This document shows positions 1 through 9,075 of a DNA stretch of 58,223 nt, piece by piece. The first letter of the stretch is position 1. Each line of letters begins with the position of its first letter. Both the position numbers and the translations under genes were made by a program. Origin of the DNA: Phycisphaeraceae bacterium (GTDB taxonomy: Bacteria; Planctomycetota; Phycisphaerae; Phycisphaerales; Phycisphaeraceae); assembly GCA_002704825.1 (NCBI GenBank), contig PAIY01000199.1, positions 1-58,223 of the forward strand. Direction: 5' to 3'. The notes beneath the pieces were generated by a model that did no database searches, was not told the DNA's origin, and saw nothing but the letters and a program-made list of their open reading frames with translations.

Positions 1-2
1 TC

Positions 3-956
3 CAGGAACACGTTGGCAAAGCCAGTTCGTGGGATCGCGTCCCCGTGCCTGAGTTGGCTGCCGCGTCGGATCAGTCCAGCGTGTATGAGTTGGCGGTCGA
101 GCCGGAAGTCGCAGCGGGTAAGATTTGTCCTGAGTGTCAATCACCGATGGCTCACGATGCGGTGGTGTGTGCAGCATGTGGCTATCACACGCAACTTAAA
201 CGCCATGTTCAAGGCGTGCAGGGTGATCCGATGGGGGATGACTATGACGGCTCGGCCCGTTATGTCTCCGAAAGTCAAAAGTACGAAGACGATCAGGAAT
301 ATTACCATCAGCAGCACTTGATCCAGGATGTTTACATTCCCACGGTGGTCCTGCTAGCGATGCTGGTTTTCCTGGTGTTCACCGTGGTGATCACACCCTA
401 TGAGATGGTGGATCGCAATCTCGTTGAAGCGGTGATTCCCAGCAAGGTGACCGCTGTGGCCAACACGCCAGCACCCACGAGTACCGGCGGACTTCTCGGT
501 GGGGCGCTACTCCCACCCAAGCCGCCACCACCGCCCCCGTTATCCATGCAGCAGAAATGGTTCTGTATCGCCTATCTATTCGGCACGAATCTCATGGAGA
601 TAGCCATCAAGATCCCATTCATGTTTGTGGGGATGATGTTGGTGATCCGACTTTTTGGCGTGAGTTTTGGTGGCGTGTTTTCAGCGATGACCAAAATCCT
701 GGCCATTGCCATGACGGCGCATGTGCTTGGCTTTTTCATCAAGTCGGTCATGTTCCGACTCACCGAAGGCATTTCGGTGTTCGGCTTTGAATGGTACGTG
801 AGTTTCCCGTTCACGTTCATCTCGTTTATCGGTTTGGCGATGAAGTTTTTCGAGTTGGATGTGATCGAGGCGTTTGTGCTGTTTTTGTCTGCGTACCTTT
901 TGCCGTTCTTCGCATCGATGTTGGTGATGCTGTGGTTGGTGTCGATGCTCACGTGA
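3..956 (+). CDS. zinc-ribbon multi-pass membrane protein (5' partial)
   Basis: The reading frame is open to the left edge of the window, so the true start probably lies outside; a GTG at 45 exists but has no ribosome binding site. The visible part has a short treble-clef/zinc-ribbon motif (CPEC, then CAAC about 12 residues later), a charged linker, one hydrophobic segment (IPTVVLLAMLVFLVF), a proline-rich stretch of about eight prolines, and then three to four more membrane segments to the C-terminus. This is a common layout for uncharacterised planctomycetal proteins with an N-terminal cytoplasmic zinc ribbon and a membrane domain. No catalytic motif is visible and I do not recognise a specific family. 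It converges with the TPR/peptidase gene, with 52 bases between the two stops. Confidence 0.75.
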   Translation, partial: QEHVGKASSWDRVPVPELAAASDQSSVYELAVEPEVAAGKICPECQSPMAHDAVVCAACGYHTQLKRHVQGVQGDPMGDDYDGSARYVSESQKYEDDQEYYHQQHLIQDVYIPTVVLLAMLVFLVFTVVITPYEMVDRNLVEAVIPSKVTAVANTPAPTSTGGLLGGALLPPKPPPPPPLSMQQKWFCIAYLFGTNLMEIAIKIPFMFVGMMLVIRLFGVSFGGVFSAMTKILAIAMTAHVLGFFIKSVMFRLTEGISVFGFEWYVSFPFTFISFIGLAMKFFELDVIEAFVLFLSAYLLPFFASMLVMLWLVSMLT

Positions 957-1008
957 GATGCAATAGCTGCGAGACTGCGTGTCGCTGATGCCTTACTTTG
1001 ACTGACGA

Positions 1009-3642
1009 TTAATCCAGTAACTTTTTGGCCGGTGAGTTGGGGTCCAATGCGATTGCTTTTTTCGCTGCAGAGATGGACTGTTCTTTTTGACCCATACGTT
1101 TGGATAATGCTGCAAGCCGCGCCCAGTGGATGGAGCGGTCGGGTTCGAGCATCGTCAATGCACGGATCTGATGCATCGCAGCATCCATGTCCTTGTCCAT
1201 CAAGGCCATCGTCGCTGCATTTTCCCGGTAGTCCGCGTTGTAGGGTTCGCGCTGGATGGCGCGCTTGGCGTCGGCGAGTGCTGCAGGCCAACGCTTTTGC
1301 TTCGCGTGAAGTTTTGCCAGTTCAAATGCCCAGCGTCCGGTGGCCTGTTCGTTTTCATCCAGCGCGGTCAACGCGCCAATGAGCATGTCCGTGTCACCCA
1401 GTTGCTGCGATAAGATCACCAACTGTTTGTTGGACCACGGGTCGACCAGTCTGGCTCGCGCGTAATCCTGTACGGCTTTGCGGGCAGCAATCAGGTCCTC
1501 GCCCTGCATCGCTTTCTCCGCAATCAACCTTAAAACATCCGGGTGTTTGGGGTGATCAGCAATGAGTTTGTCCAACACCGCATCGGGGGGTTGAATGCCT
1601 TGAGCAAACGCTTTGAACATCGGCTTCAGCGCTTCGTCTCCATCCTGCGGCCCAAGTCCCCAGCTTTGAACCTGCTCCTTGGCCCACGCATTAAAACCTT
1701 TCATGAAGGTCGCTTCATCCTGACCGGTGATGGATTGGATCACCTGGGCGGAGTCATTGGTGGTCGCAAATTTAGCAAGGATGGACAGGATCGCATCATG
1801 ACTGAACGTCTGCTGAATGTAGTCATACATCCAGTTGGCCTGAGCATAGGCAAGCGGGCGATCCGTTGGTTTTTCAGGTCGCACAAAGGCCCAGTTGATC
1901 GACTTTAAATCAAAGAGCGTTTGGTTGGCAAGATTGTCTGCAAGCAGTTGACAGGTGTTGTAATCCCGCCCGCCCGGTTCCATGGCCACCGCACAGGCTT
2001 CGGTGAACCAGTGGGCCAACCGGTTATGTGTCAGGTCCAGTGTGACCGTATGCGTGAACTCATGCTGAACCACGCGTGCCCAGTCATACGCACCACGCTG
2101 ACGCGCACCGGTCTTGGGCGGTGTCATCGCAATCACATCGCCGGTGCATGCTGCAATCGTCCAGATCTCGGGTATGCCGGTGATACGCACGCCAAACCAG
2201 CGTTCGTTGGGCATGATCTGAATCTGCGTGATGTTTCGGGGTTGGTGGGAGAAGCTGGTGGTGACGGTGTTGTATATGTCATCAAGCATCACCGTCATGT
2301 CCAATGCCAACGCTTCATCCGGGCCCGGTGGGTAGATGATGGAAAAGTGATCCGTCCTGGCTGTCAGAAACCCCTTCATCTCCTGCGCCAGTTCCAATTG
2401 GTTTTGCACCTGCTTGTGGAACGGGTCGAGTTTGGCCGCCTTTTCGAGTTCGCCATAAGCCTGATCATCACGCCCAGCCTGCATCAACAGCAGCGCCAAC
2501 TCACTACGCGGCTTAGGCCAATTGGGTTGCATCGCAATGGCTTTTCGCAGCAGCTGTTCACCCCAGTCATACTGTCGGGCAAAGGAGAGAAACTCACCCG
2601 CCGTCGCCAAAGCCAGTGGATTACCCGGTGAGATTTCCTCGAACTTCGCTAACGTCTTATCCAATTGCGCGTGATCAAACTGCATGGCATGCATCGCCGC
2701 TTCCAATGCCAGCAGATCACGTTGGGTGGGGTAGCGTTTTTGTGCAGCTTCCAGAATTGCCGGTACCGCTGAGATATCCCGCTGCGCCAGGTATGAACGA
2801 ATCTCCAGAATGTCAGCAAGGAGATGTTGCGGGTTGATCTCACGGAGTTTTTCAACGCATGACGCAGCCTTTTCAAACTGGAAACTCTCAACGGACATCT
2901 GCCCCAGCAGCAGCCACGCCTGCGAGGCATTGGGGTTTAAAGGCAAGGTCTCCATGATCGCGCCGATGGCCTGCATGCGACTGCCTTTTTCACAGAGCAA
3001 TTGCGCTTCAGCCAGATAAGCCGGCCAGTAAAGGCGATCCAGTTGCCCCCTTGCCATGGAGAACCAGTTCATCGCCTGCTGATAGTCACGAGCCGGTAAC
3101 CCTTCCAGGACAGCCAACTCACTAAGCAGCAGTCCGGCACGCGTTAAGTCCGCTGCATTCTCCGGCAATTGCTTAAGCAGCTTCTCTCGCCAGGGGGTGA
3201 GTAATTGCGCAGCCTCATCCAACTTGCCCAGCGTCTCCAACGCTGAAGATTTAGCCAACACCTCACGCAGGCTTTGTGGTTCAGGTAATAACCTGACCGC
3301 TTTGTCAGGCTCACCCCGCAGGTTCGCAGCTTCAGCACGATACACCGCAGGTGTCTTCACATCCGAGAGTACATCTGCACTCAGTTCATATCTGTCTAAT
3401 GCAAACTCGGCACGCTGCTCAACAGTGAGTTTGCTCGCATCGATTGCTTCCCATTGGCCGTGAAACAGGTACATTGCAAGCTTCTGATCCTCGGTGTTGA
3501 TTGGATCATTAAGCAGGCGTGTGACCACCGGCGAGAGAGGGATCTGCGTATCATCCTGGCCAGCAGGTTCAGGCAACTGACCGAGCAGGATCGACGGAAG
3601 CAGTAACACAACCCAGCAGACTTGTTTGGCGTCCTTGATCAT
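1009..3642 (-). CDS. TPR protein with peptidase MA-like metallopeptidase domain, secreted
   Basis: 877 residues. An N-terminal hydrophobic segment (VVLLLPSILLGQ) looks like a signal peptide or anchor. Residues about 60-420 are helical TPR-like repeats. A gluzincin-type domain follows, with the zinc motif HEFTH at 527-531 and a third ligand candidate E548 (WFTEA). Further TPR-like repeats fill the last 200 residues. This is the arrangement of peptidase MA family metallohydrolases flanked by TPRs. Substrate unknown. It is divergent from the aminotransferase gene (start codons 50 bp apart), so the two promoters must overlap. The fold and zinc site are read from the sequence; proteolytic activity is inferred. 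Confidence 0.8.
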   Translation of the reverse strand: MIKDAKQVCWVVLLLPSILLGQLPEPAGQDDTQIPLSPVVTRLLNDPINTEDQKLAMYLFHGQWEAIDASKLTVEQRAEFALDRYELSADVLSDVKTPAVYRAEAANLRGEPDKAVRLLPEPQSLREVLAKSSALETLGKLDEAAQLLTPWREKLLKQLPENAADLTRAGLLLSELAVLEGLPARDYQQAMNWFSMARGQLDRLYWPAYLAEAQLLCEKGSRMQAIGAIMETLPLNPNASQAWLLLGQMSVESFQFEKAASCVEKLREINPQHLLADILEIRSYLAQRDISAVPAILEAAQKRYPTQRDLLALEAAMHAMQFDHAQLDKTLAKFEEISPGNPLALATAGEFLSFARQYDWGEQLLRKAIAMQPNWPKPRSELALLLMQAGRDDQAYGELEKAAKLDPFHKQVQNQLELAQEMKGFLTARTDHFSIIYPPGPDEALALDMTVMLDDIYNTVTTSFSHQPRNITQIQIMPNERWFGVRITGIPEIWTIAACTGDVIAMTPPKTGARQRGAYDWARVVQHEFTHTVTLDLTHNRLAHWFTEACAVAMEPGGRDYNTCQLLADNLANQTLFDLKSINWAFVRPEKPTDRPLAYAQANWMYDYIQQTFSHDAILSILAKFATTNDSAQVIQSITGQDEATFMKGFNAWAKEQVQSWGLGPQDGDEALKPMFKAFAQGIQPPDAVLDKLIADHPKHPDVLRLIAEKAMQGEDLIAARKAVQDYARARLVDPWSNKQLVILSQQLGDTDMLIGALTALDENEQATGRWAFELAKLHAKQKRWPAALADAKRAIQREPYNADYRENAATMALMDKDMDAAMHQIRALTMLEPDRSIHWARLAALSKRMGQKEQSISAAKKAIALDPNSPAKKLLD

Positions 3643-3692
3643 GCCTGTTAGTCTACGATCAGCCCCAAGTTCAAGGCAAGAGGAATCTGACG

Positions 3693-4826
3693 ATGGATTA
3701 CAACAGCGAATTTCCCATTCTCATGCAGATGGATTTTTTCAACCACGCTGGCGTCGCGCCCATCACGCATCGCGCAGCAGTCGCTTTGCAGGAATATGCA
3801 CTTGAAGCATCCACCTTTGCCTATGTCAAAGACAAGTGGTACCCACGGATCAGTCAGGTTAAACAAGCAATAGCCAAGCTCATCAACGCACGCTCGGAAC
3901 ACGAAATCGCCTTTGTCCCCAACACCTCAACGGGCTTGAGTCTCGTGGCAAACGGGCTGGATTGGCACGAAGGCGACAACGTCATCATCTCCGATATGGA
4001 GTTCCCAGCCAATCGCTACCCGTGGGAGAATCTCAAGCGTCACGGCGTTGAACTCATCGAAGTCAAAAGCCTTCCCGATGGCACGATTGATGTGGAAGAT
4101 GTCTGCGAAGCGATCACCAATCGCACCCGTGTCGTCTCGCTGTCCTCTGTCCAGTATGCATCGGGGTTCCGTATTGATCTCAAACCCATCTCCGACATGG
4201 TTCACCAGGCAGGGGGGTATCTCTGTGTGGATGGCATTCAATCCGTGGGCGTGATCCCGATGGATGTCCAGGAGTTTGGGATCGATTTTCTCTCCGCGGA
4301 TGGTCATAAGTGGCTGCTTGGCCCTGAGGGCATGGGCTTTTTCTATGTCCATGAAGATTTGTCGCCACTGCTTAGTCCGCCGGTCCTGGGTTGGCATAGC
4401 GTGGTCAATCCCATGGACTTTGGCAATTACAAGTTCCAACTCCACGATGATGCCAAACGCTTTGAACCGGGTACGCAGAATATCCCAGGCATTGTGGCGA
4501 TGGGGGCCAGTATCGATGTCTTACTTGAAGTCGGCATTGAACAGGTCTGGGAAAACGTGCAGAAACTCACACAGCAACTCTGTGATGGTTTACCCAACGT
4601 CGGCTGCAAAGTGCTCAGCCCACGTGGCAAAGGGCAGACCAGTGGCAGTGTGGTCTTCACGCCGACCGACGAAAACGTGAACACCAAACGCGTGGTCGCG
4701 GAGTTAAGCAAGCAGAATATTTTCGCAGTTGTCCGTGAAGGCCGCATCCGCGTGAGTCCGCATTTTTACAATCAACCCCAGCAGATCGATCGGCTGCTTG
4801 AGCAACTTGGTAAGCTGTGTCAGTGA
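3693..4826 (+). CDS. class V aminotransferase-fold PLP enzyme
   Basis: 377 residues, normal length for the class V (cysteine desulfurase / isopenicillin epimerase-like) family. The PLP lysine is K206 in SADGHKWLLGPEG, and the substrate/PLP loop is seen as TGLSLVANGL. No cysteine-bearing loop typical of IscS/SufS is evident, so a sulfur-transfer role is not supported; an isopenicillin-epimerase-like or general transaminase/lyase role is as likely. The ATG at 3693 is preceded by AGAGGA about nine bases upstream. It is followed after 30 bases by sppA and then a third gene after 14 bases, suggesting one transcript. Confidence 0.85.
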   Translation: MDYNSEFPILMQMDFFNHAGVAPITHRAAVALQEYALEASTFAYVKDKWYPRISQVKQAIAKLINARSEHEIAFVPNTSTGLSLVANGLDWHEGDNVIISDMEFPANRYPWENLKRHGVELIEVKSLPDGTIDVEDVCEAITNRTRVVSLSSVQYASGFRIDLKPISDMVHQAGGYLCVDGIQSVGVIPMDVQEFGIDFLSADGHKWLLGPEGMGFFYVHEDLSPLLSPPVLGWHSVVNPMDFGNYKFQLHDDAKRFEPGTQNIPGIVAMGASIDVLLEVGIEQVWENVQKLTQQLCDGLPNVGCKVLSPRGKGQTSGSVVFTPTDENVNTKRVVAELSKQNIFAVVREGRIRVSPHFYNQPQQIDRLLEQLGKLCQ

Positions 4827-4856
4827 TTGATAGACCACTGTGTTGGAGATCGCCTC

Positions 4857-5849
4857 ATGTTCATACGTCTGATTGCATTACTCTGTCTGACATCGTTGCT
4901 CACCGCCTGTGGCCCCATGACATTTGTGGTGGGTTCGACCACGGATCAACGGCTTAAAACCAAGGTGGTCCAGAAGGACGCGGGTTGGTCGCAAGGCCGT
5001 GTTGCCATCATCGACATCTCCGGCACGATCACTAACTACGCCAAGCCTGGCCTGTTGCGTGAGGGTGAAAATCCTGTGAGTCTGATGTATGAAAAACTCC
5101 AGGAAGCCCGTCACGATCCCAAGGTCAAAGCGGTGATTCTCCGCATTAATTCACCGGGGGGCACGGTCACAGCAAGTGATGCGATTTACCGACAGATCAT
5201 GCAGTTCAAGGCTGATACCGGTAAGCCGGTGATCGCGCTGTTTATGGATGTTGCTGCAAGCGGTGCGTATTACATCGCCTGCTCCGCGGATCGCGTGGTG
5301 ACGTATCCCACGGCGATCACAGCGAGCATTGGTGTGATCATGCAGACTGTTTCGATCAAGCCAGCCTTGGAACGTTGGGGGATCAAGCCGCGTGCGATCA
5401 CGTCCGGCCCAAACAAGGCTGCGGGATCGCCGTTTGAAAATCTCACCGATGAGCAATACCAGATTCTTCAGCAAATGGTCGATGACTTTTACGCTCGGTT
5501 TGTTGCGACCGTCAAAAAAGCGCGAACCAATGTCGATCCCAAGGACATCCCCTGGCTTACCGACGGGCGCATTGTCACCGGCGCGATGGCGGTGCAGGTC
5601 GGGTTGGCCGATGAGTTGGGTGATCTGCAATCAGCGTATGCCTTAGCCAAGAAGTTGGCGGGGATCACGCAGGGGGAACTGGTGCGGTATCACCGACCGC
5701 TGCAATATGTCGGTTCGCCGTATGCCTCAGCACCGAACAATGTGCCACAGACTCAGATCAATATTGCCAGCATGGACATGGGGGGGCTGTTGGCACAGCC
5801 TGCCGATGGGTTTTATTATCTCTGGCCTGGGTTTTCGGAAAGTCATTAA
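4857..5849 (+). CDS. sppA: signal peptide peptidase SppA-type serine protease (S49), lipoprotein
   Basis: 330 residues. The start is the ATG at 4857 (GGAG about nine bases upstream), giving MFIRLIALLCLTSLLTAC, a lipoprotein signal with lipobox LTAC; the frame is open upstream to a TTG at 4827 but that gives a poor N-terminus. The S49 core follows: the substrate-binding strand RINSPGGTVTASD, catalytic S135 in MDVAASGAYY and catalytic K187 in SGPNKAAGSPF. The 52-residue Ser-Lys spacing matches the Bacillus SppA dyad. Likely degrades cleaved signal peptides or membrane peptides in the envelope. Lipid anchoring by a lipobox rather than a transmembrane helix is worth noting. Confidence 0.92.
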   Translation: MFIRLIALLCLTSLLTACGPMTFVVGSTTDQRLKTKVVQKDAGWSQGRVAIIDISGTITNYAKPGLLREGENPVSLMYEKLQEARHDPKVKAVILRINSPGGTVTASDAIYRQIMQFKADTGKPVIALFMDVAASGAYYIACSADRVVTYPTAITASIGVIMQTVSIKPALERWGIKPRAITSGPNKAAGSPFENLTDEQYQILQQMVDDFYARFVATVKKARTNVDPKDIPWLTDGRIVTGAMAVQVGLADELGDLQSAYALAKKLAGITQGELVRYHRPLQYVGSPYASAPNNVPQTQINIASMDMGGLLAQPADGFYYLWPGFSESH

Positions 5850-5863
5850 CGCAAGCTTCGCCG

Positions 5864-6793
5864 ATGGATTTGATGAGCGAACATCTCGAACTGGACTGCC
5901 CGGCATGTGGTGTGCGGTTTGTTCTGGACCATGCCTTTGCAGGCAGCATCTGTCGCTGCAGCAGTTGTGGTGCGCTTGTCAGTGTCGATGAAGACATGGC
6001 CAAGCCGGTCTCTGATGAAGAGAATGCGCGACATGATGATCCCAGGCAGAACATGACCGCTGCGGACATCCACCCCACGGTGCTTTCCGAACAACGTGCG
6101 ATGGCGGGGCGGTCGGTGATGGCGTACCAGCGTGATCTGCCCCCCACGCAGACCGGCATGCGGTTGTGGCGGATCTTCATCGTGACCATGCTCATGGGCA
6201 TCATCGTCGGCTTTGCAGCATGGCTTGTCGATCAACAAAAACACCTGCCACCGCCTGCTGATAAAGTCCAACGTACCGACACGGATACCGCGACCACGGG
6301 GACGGATTTAACCAGTCACGCGCCGGAGTTCTTTTCCATCAAGCTTGATTCGCCGACGGTGATACTCATTGATGCGACAGCTTCAACAGGCGATTGGCTT
6401 AACGACATCAAAGCTGAGATCCACAAGCTTCACGAAGTCTTGCAGGAGTCGGGCACGCCGGTGACGTTTGTATTTTTCAATGGCACACAAATCGACATGC
6501 CACGCATTGAATCCACACAGCCTCTGGATGAAAAAGTGTTGGATGGAATCGAACCTGCAGGACAGTTGCTGCCATCCGATGCGATCAGTCGATTGGGACA
6601 TGATCATTTGCCGCGAATGGTCTTGCTCAGCGCTCAAGCGTTGACAGCCAATCAGGTGCAGGCGATTAACAAGGTTCTGAATTCGGACACGCAATTCGAT
6701 GCCGTCTGGCATGGCCATGATCCGCAGGGGTTGGCATTGGTCATCGAACAGCATGGCGGGAAATATGTCGTGCTGGCTGATGGCCAGAACTAG
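5864..6793 (+). CDS. zinc-ribbon, single-TM protein with VWA-like C-terminal domain
   Basis: 309 residues, starting 14 bases after sppA. The N-terminus is a four-cysteine zinc ribbon (CPAC at 14-17 and CSSC about 20 residues on), then a linker, one transmembrane helix near residues 103-122 (IFIVTMLMGIIVGFAAWLV), and a periplasmic domain beginning VILIDATASTGDWL. That last motif resembles a MIDAS (DxSxS) with Thr at the middle position, and the predicted strand/helix alternation fits a von Willebrand A fold. Function unknown; the operon with sppA suggests an envelope role. A second ATG at 5873 could be the start; no clear ribosome binding site favours either. Confidence 0.7.
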   Translation: MDLMSEHLELDCPACGVRFVLDHAFAGSICRCSSCGALVSVDEDMAKPVSDEENARHDDPRQNMTAADIHPTVLSEQRAMAGRSVMAYQRDLPPTQTGMRLWRIFIVTMLMGIIVGFAAWLVDQQKHLPPPADKVQRTDTDTATTGTDLTSHAPEFFSIKLDSPTVILIDATASTGDWLNDIKAEIHKLHEVLQESGTPVTFVFFNGTQIDMPRIESTQPLDEKVLDGIEPAGQLLPSDAISRLGHDHLPRMVLLSAQALTANQVQAINKVLNSDTQFDAVWHGHDPQGLALVIEQHGGKYVVLADGQN

Positions 6794-6832
6794 ATCGGTT
6801 CAAAGACATATTCTCAATGCAACCGTTCAATT

Positions 6833-6860
6833 CGTCTTTCCCGCGAAGGCTGGAGTGACG
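6833..6860. repeat. single REP unit of the CGTCA...TGACG family
   Basis: A 28-bp imperfect palindrome (CGTCTTTCCCGCGAAGGC, ending GGAGTGACG). It is a degenerate single arm of the 85-bp paired elements at 35322, 51103 and 54694. It sits between the stops of two convergent genes. Confidence 0.6.
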
Positions 6861-6879
6861 GCGGTGGAAATAAACATCT

Positions 6880-7809
6880 CTAATCCCGCAATGTCTGGTA
6901 AATCTGATCCTGGCCGGGGTCCTGATAGTCTTTGCGGTATTGGCGAGGATACTTGCCGGTCTTCTTGTAAAACCAATTTGAAAAATGCGACTGCTGTTTA
7001 AAGCCCATGGTGTAGGCCAGTTCCTTCAGAGGCATGGTGCTTGAGACGATGAGCTTGAGGGTGTCCTCGATGCGCAGCTTCTCGGCATAGGCTTTGGGCG
7101 TTTGGCCGATGGCCTGGTTGAACAGGCGATTGAGTTGGCCCACCGAGAGTCCGACTTGTTGAGCGAGTTGGGATTCGTCGAATTTACGTTCTGCTGTGAG
7201 ATGGTTGATGATCTGGATGGCTTCATTGACACGCGGGTCGACTTGTTCCAAAGGCAGGCGATTGATGCCGGCATGTTGCATGGCCTGATCGTAGAGCGTG
7301 ACCCAGCGGAGTGTGGCCTGTTTGACATCCATGTACTGAGTCATGGAGCAGGGCAGTGCTGCGAGTTTGGTGATCTGGATTTTCTTGCGATGTGCCTGCT
7401 GGGTGATGAGTTGGGTTTTGTTGACCAGGACGTGGGATTGGCGTTGGAGTTTGGGGTAGAGGCTGCTGTCGAGGATGATCCATTGGTTGTAGGGGTAAAG
7501 GTGTTTGTCGTCAGGCCAGCGGATGATCATGCGCAGTGAAATGATCCGGGCGTCAGTGGAAAAGCGATGGTAAATTTTGTCGCTTGGCATGAAGACCCAT
7601 TGGCCGGCCTGGGCGTGAATCGTACCACTGTTGATGCTGTGCGCTTCGACGGAACCTTTGAGCAGCAGCCAGCACATGAGCATGTCATATTCCCGCCGTT
7701 TGGAGAGCAGTCGGGTAGGCGCGCCCTCGTAGGCCCAGACCAACTCGGTGTGGAGTCGGCTCCAGTCCATCATCCGCAGTTCATTACTGGTGGATTGCTT
7801 GCGTGCCAA
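6880..7809 (-). CDS. AraC-family transcriptional regulator (cassette 1)
   Basis: 309 residues. The N-terminal ~160 residues form a cupin-like sensor (HAQAGQWVFMPSDKIYHRF). The C-terminal ~100 residues are the AraC double helix-turn-helix, with LAQQVGLSVGQLNRLF, then PKAYAEKLRIEDTLKL and ELAYTMGFKQQSHFSNWFYK. It is about half identical by eye to the regulator at 9076-10008, and both are divergent from near-identical prepilin genes. The likely start is the TTG at 7809, which aligns with the ATG of the paralogue and lies just downstream of a promoter at 7819-7846; the first ATG is at 7773. It probably senses a sugar and controls the prepilin gene and perhaps itself. Confidence 0.85.
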   Translation of the reverse strand: MARKQSTSNELRMMDWSRLHTELVWAYEGAPTRLLSKRREYDMLMCWLLLKGSVEAHSINSGTIHAQAGQWVFMPSDKIYHRFSTDARIISLRMIIRWPDDKHLYPYNQWIILDSSLYPKLQRQSHVLVNKTQLITQQAHRKKIQITKLAALPCSMTQYMDVKQATLRWVTLYDQAMQHAGINRLPLEQVDPRVNEAIQIINHLTAERKFDESQLAQQVGLSVGQLNRLFNQAIGQTPKAYAEKLRIEDTLKLIVSSTMPLKELAYTMGFKQQSHFSNWFYKKTGKYPRQYRKDYQDPGQDQIYQTLRD

Positions 7810-7840
7810 TGTTTAAAAAGGATAACTTTTTGAATAAAAA
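7808..7840. repeat. left copy of a 33-bp direct repeat
   Basis: A 33-bp sequence containing GATAACTTTTTGAATAAAAA, repeated at 8159-8191 with two mismatches. It includes the AraC start region and the -10 and spacer of its promoter. The two copies are 351 bp apart, and the intervening DNA is absent from the sister cassette at 10009-10159. Confidence 0.85.
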
Positions 7841-7846
7841 TGACAA
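7819..7846 (-). promoter_or_regulatory. promoter of the cassette 1 AraC gene
   Basis: Read leftward: -35 TTGTCA (7846-7841), 16-bp spacer, -10 TATCCT (7824-7819), nine bases before the TTG start. The same arrangement (TTGTCT-N16-TATCAT) sits before the paralogous AraC gene at 10044-10017. The leader would be only two or three bases long. Confidence 0.55.
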
Positions 7847-7891
7847 GTCTATTTTCGCAGCCAAAGTTGGTATGCAGCGTATGATCAGCAT

Positions 7892-8058
7892 GTGATTCAA
7901 GGATGGATCAGGTTGAACCCATCAGCACTTGCCATGGTGTTCCCGAAAATTTAAGCGCTTGACAGGTTGACACTTGGCACCGGCGTGACAGCTCGAAAAG
8001 GTGCCGACCCCATTGCCCCAAGGCCTGTTGAGCGTGTTCGGGAACCATGGCTTTTTTA
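7892..8058 (+). ncRNA. candidate structured small RNA between araC and prepilin genes
   Basis: Nested stems are visible. 7931-7947 pairs with 8037-8051 (15 bp, one 2-nt bulge; GCCATGG with CCATGGC at the base). 7956-7966 pairs with 8024-8034 (11 bp, two G-U pairs). 7974-7981 pairs with 8000-8007 (8 bp, one G-U pair) around an 18-nt loop. The base is followed directly by CTTTTTTATTT (8051-8061), a terminator-like U-run, on the + strand only. The G-U pairs also favour the + strand as RNA. A -10 TATGAT at 7880-7885 lies at almost the same distance (40 versus 39 bp) from the repeated AraC element as the prepilin -10 boxes, giving a start near 7892. I do not recognise a known RNA family. It could instead be an attenuator or a non-autonomous mobile hairpin. 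Confidence 0.45.
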
Positions 8059-8158
8059 TTTCTGAAGTCCAGTGTCTCAAGGTCACATTGCCAATCAAGT
8101 AGAGCATGATGCAATTGCGTGTCCCAATAACGGGTTATCAAGATGTAAAACGCATCCG

Positions 8159-8235
8159 AATGTTTGAAATGGATAACTTTTTGAATAAAAAAGGTAAGCG
8201 GTATTTCGGATTGATAACAGGCATAGCGCTAAAAT
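8159..8235 (+). promoter_or_regulatory. right 33-bp repeat copy plus prepilin promoter (cassette 1)
   Basis: The second copy of the 33-bp repeat (8159-8191) is followed, 39 bases after its end, by the -10-like TAAAAT (8230-8235) within GCGCTAAAAT. The sister cassette has GCGCTAAAAT at exactly the same distance (-10 at 10077-10082). No good -35 hexamer is present at either site (CGGATT and CGGCTT at 17 bp), as expected for an activator-dependent promoter. Confidence 0.5.
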
Positions 8236-8302
8236 GACGCAACTGGATCATCGATAGTTCCATTAACGAGAAGTCGGGGCGGCGGGTTTGAAAGGATTGA
8301 AC

Positions 8303-9037
8303 ATGTCCAAGTCCACGGTAAAAGCATTCACGCTCATTGAGTTGTTGGTCGTGATCTCGATTATTGCGATTCTTATTGCCATCCTGCTGCCTGCCCTAGC
8401 CAAGGCCCGTGAGTCCACACGGCGGGTGCAGTGTCAGAGTCGTCAGCATCAATTGATCGTTGGCACGTTGGCTTTTGCAGCGGACAACAAGAACCAGTTC
8501 ATGAACCGTGGGCGGACGCGCTACGCTCACAGCACGGATCGCCCATCGAGTTATTCTGGCTCATCAGTTTATGGTGATGCCAATCCTGCGGTGGATTATC
8601 CGATCAACGCATGGGTTGATAATTATCTGGGCGTGGATCGTGCCAACGCGTTGTTTTGCACCGGTTCGCTGAGCAATGACCCAACACGAAGTCCTTACAC
8701 GGGTGGCTATGTCGACATATACATGACCTATCAGTATTTCGGCGACGTGAGTACCAAGGCGCGTTTTGCCAACATCACATGGAAGTCAGATGTCCCCGTT
8801 CCTTCACCTCAAGAAGTTCACGCATCGTCCAAGACACCGATGTGGTCCTGCATGACCTTCTACAAAGTCTCCAGTGGCAAGTATGTCGGCCACGATTCGC
8901 CGGATACGCCCAAAGAATACACCGGCCAGAACTCCGCCCAACTCGACGGTTCAGCCAAGTGGGTGAATACCGATGACATGGAACGCTTCGGTTATGTCTC
9001 CGGTTCGCTGGCGTTTTACTGGATGGCTTATCGCTGA
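8303..9037 (+). CDS. prepilin-type N-terminal methylation protein (pseudopilin-like), cassette 1
   Basis: 244 residues. The ATG at 8303 has AAAGGA seven bases upstream. The N-terminus carries a type IV prepilin / type II secretion signal [14 protein letters not shown] with Glu at mature position 5 and Ala rather than Gly at -1, then a hydrophobic helix and [13 protein letters not shown]. The remainder is a large Gly/Asn/Tyr-rich extracytoplasmic domain ending near QLDGSAKW. It is about 60% identical by eye to the product of 10160-10891. It is divergent from an AraC gene, with a candidate RNA between. It should be processed by a prepilin peptidase and assembled in, or near, a pseudopilus; its partner is unknown. 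Confidence 0.88.
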   Translation: MSKSTVKAFTLIELLVVISIIAILIAILLPALAKARESTRRVQCQSRQHQLIVGTLAFAADNKNQFMNRGRTRYAHSTDRPSSYSGSSVYGDANPAVDYPINAWVDNYLGVDRANALFCTGSLSNDPTRSPYTGGYVDIYMTYQYFGDVSTKARFANITWKSDVPVPSPQEVHASSKTPMWSCMTFYKVSSGKYVGHDSPDTPKEYTGQNSAQLDGSAKWVNTDDMERFGYVSGSLAFYWMAYR

Positions 9038-9075
9038 GTCAGAGCATGCGATGACATTCGCATTGAGTTGGTGAC

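Noticed and set aside
572-1291. 239-residue minus-strand frame
   Set aside because: It is antisense to the membrane protein gene and to the TPR gene end, with a composition unlike the neighbours; a shadow of real coding frames.
1921-2631. 236-residue plus-strand frame within the TPR/peptidase gene
   Set aside because: It is antisense to the HEFTH-containing region; the minus-strand product has recognisable domains and this has none.
7908-8141. 77-residue open frame on the minus strand in the AraC/prepilin gap
   Set aside because: It overlaps the long palindromic stem, has no ribosome binding site and matches no family I know; inverted repeats readily leave open frames.
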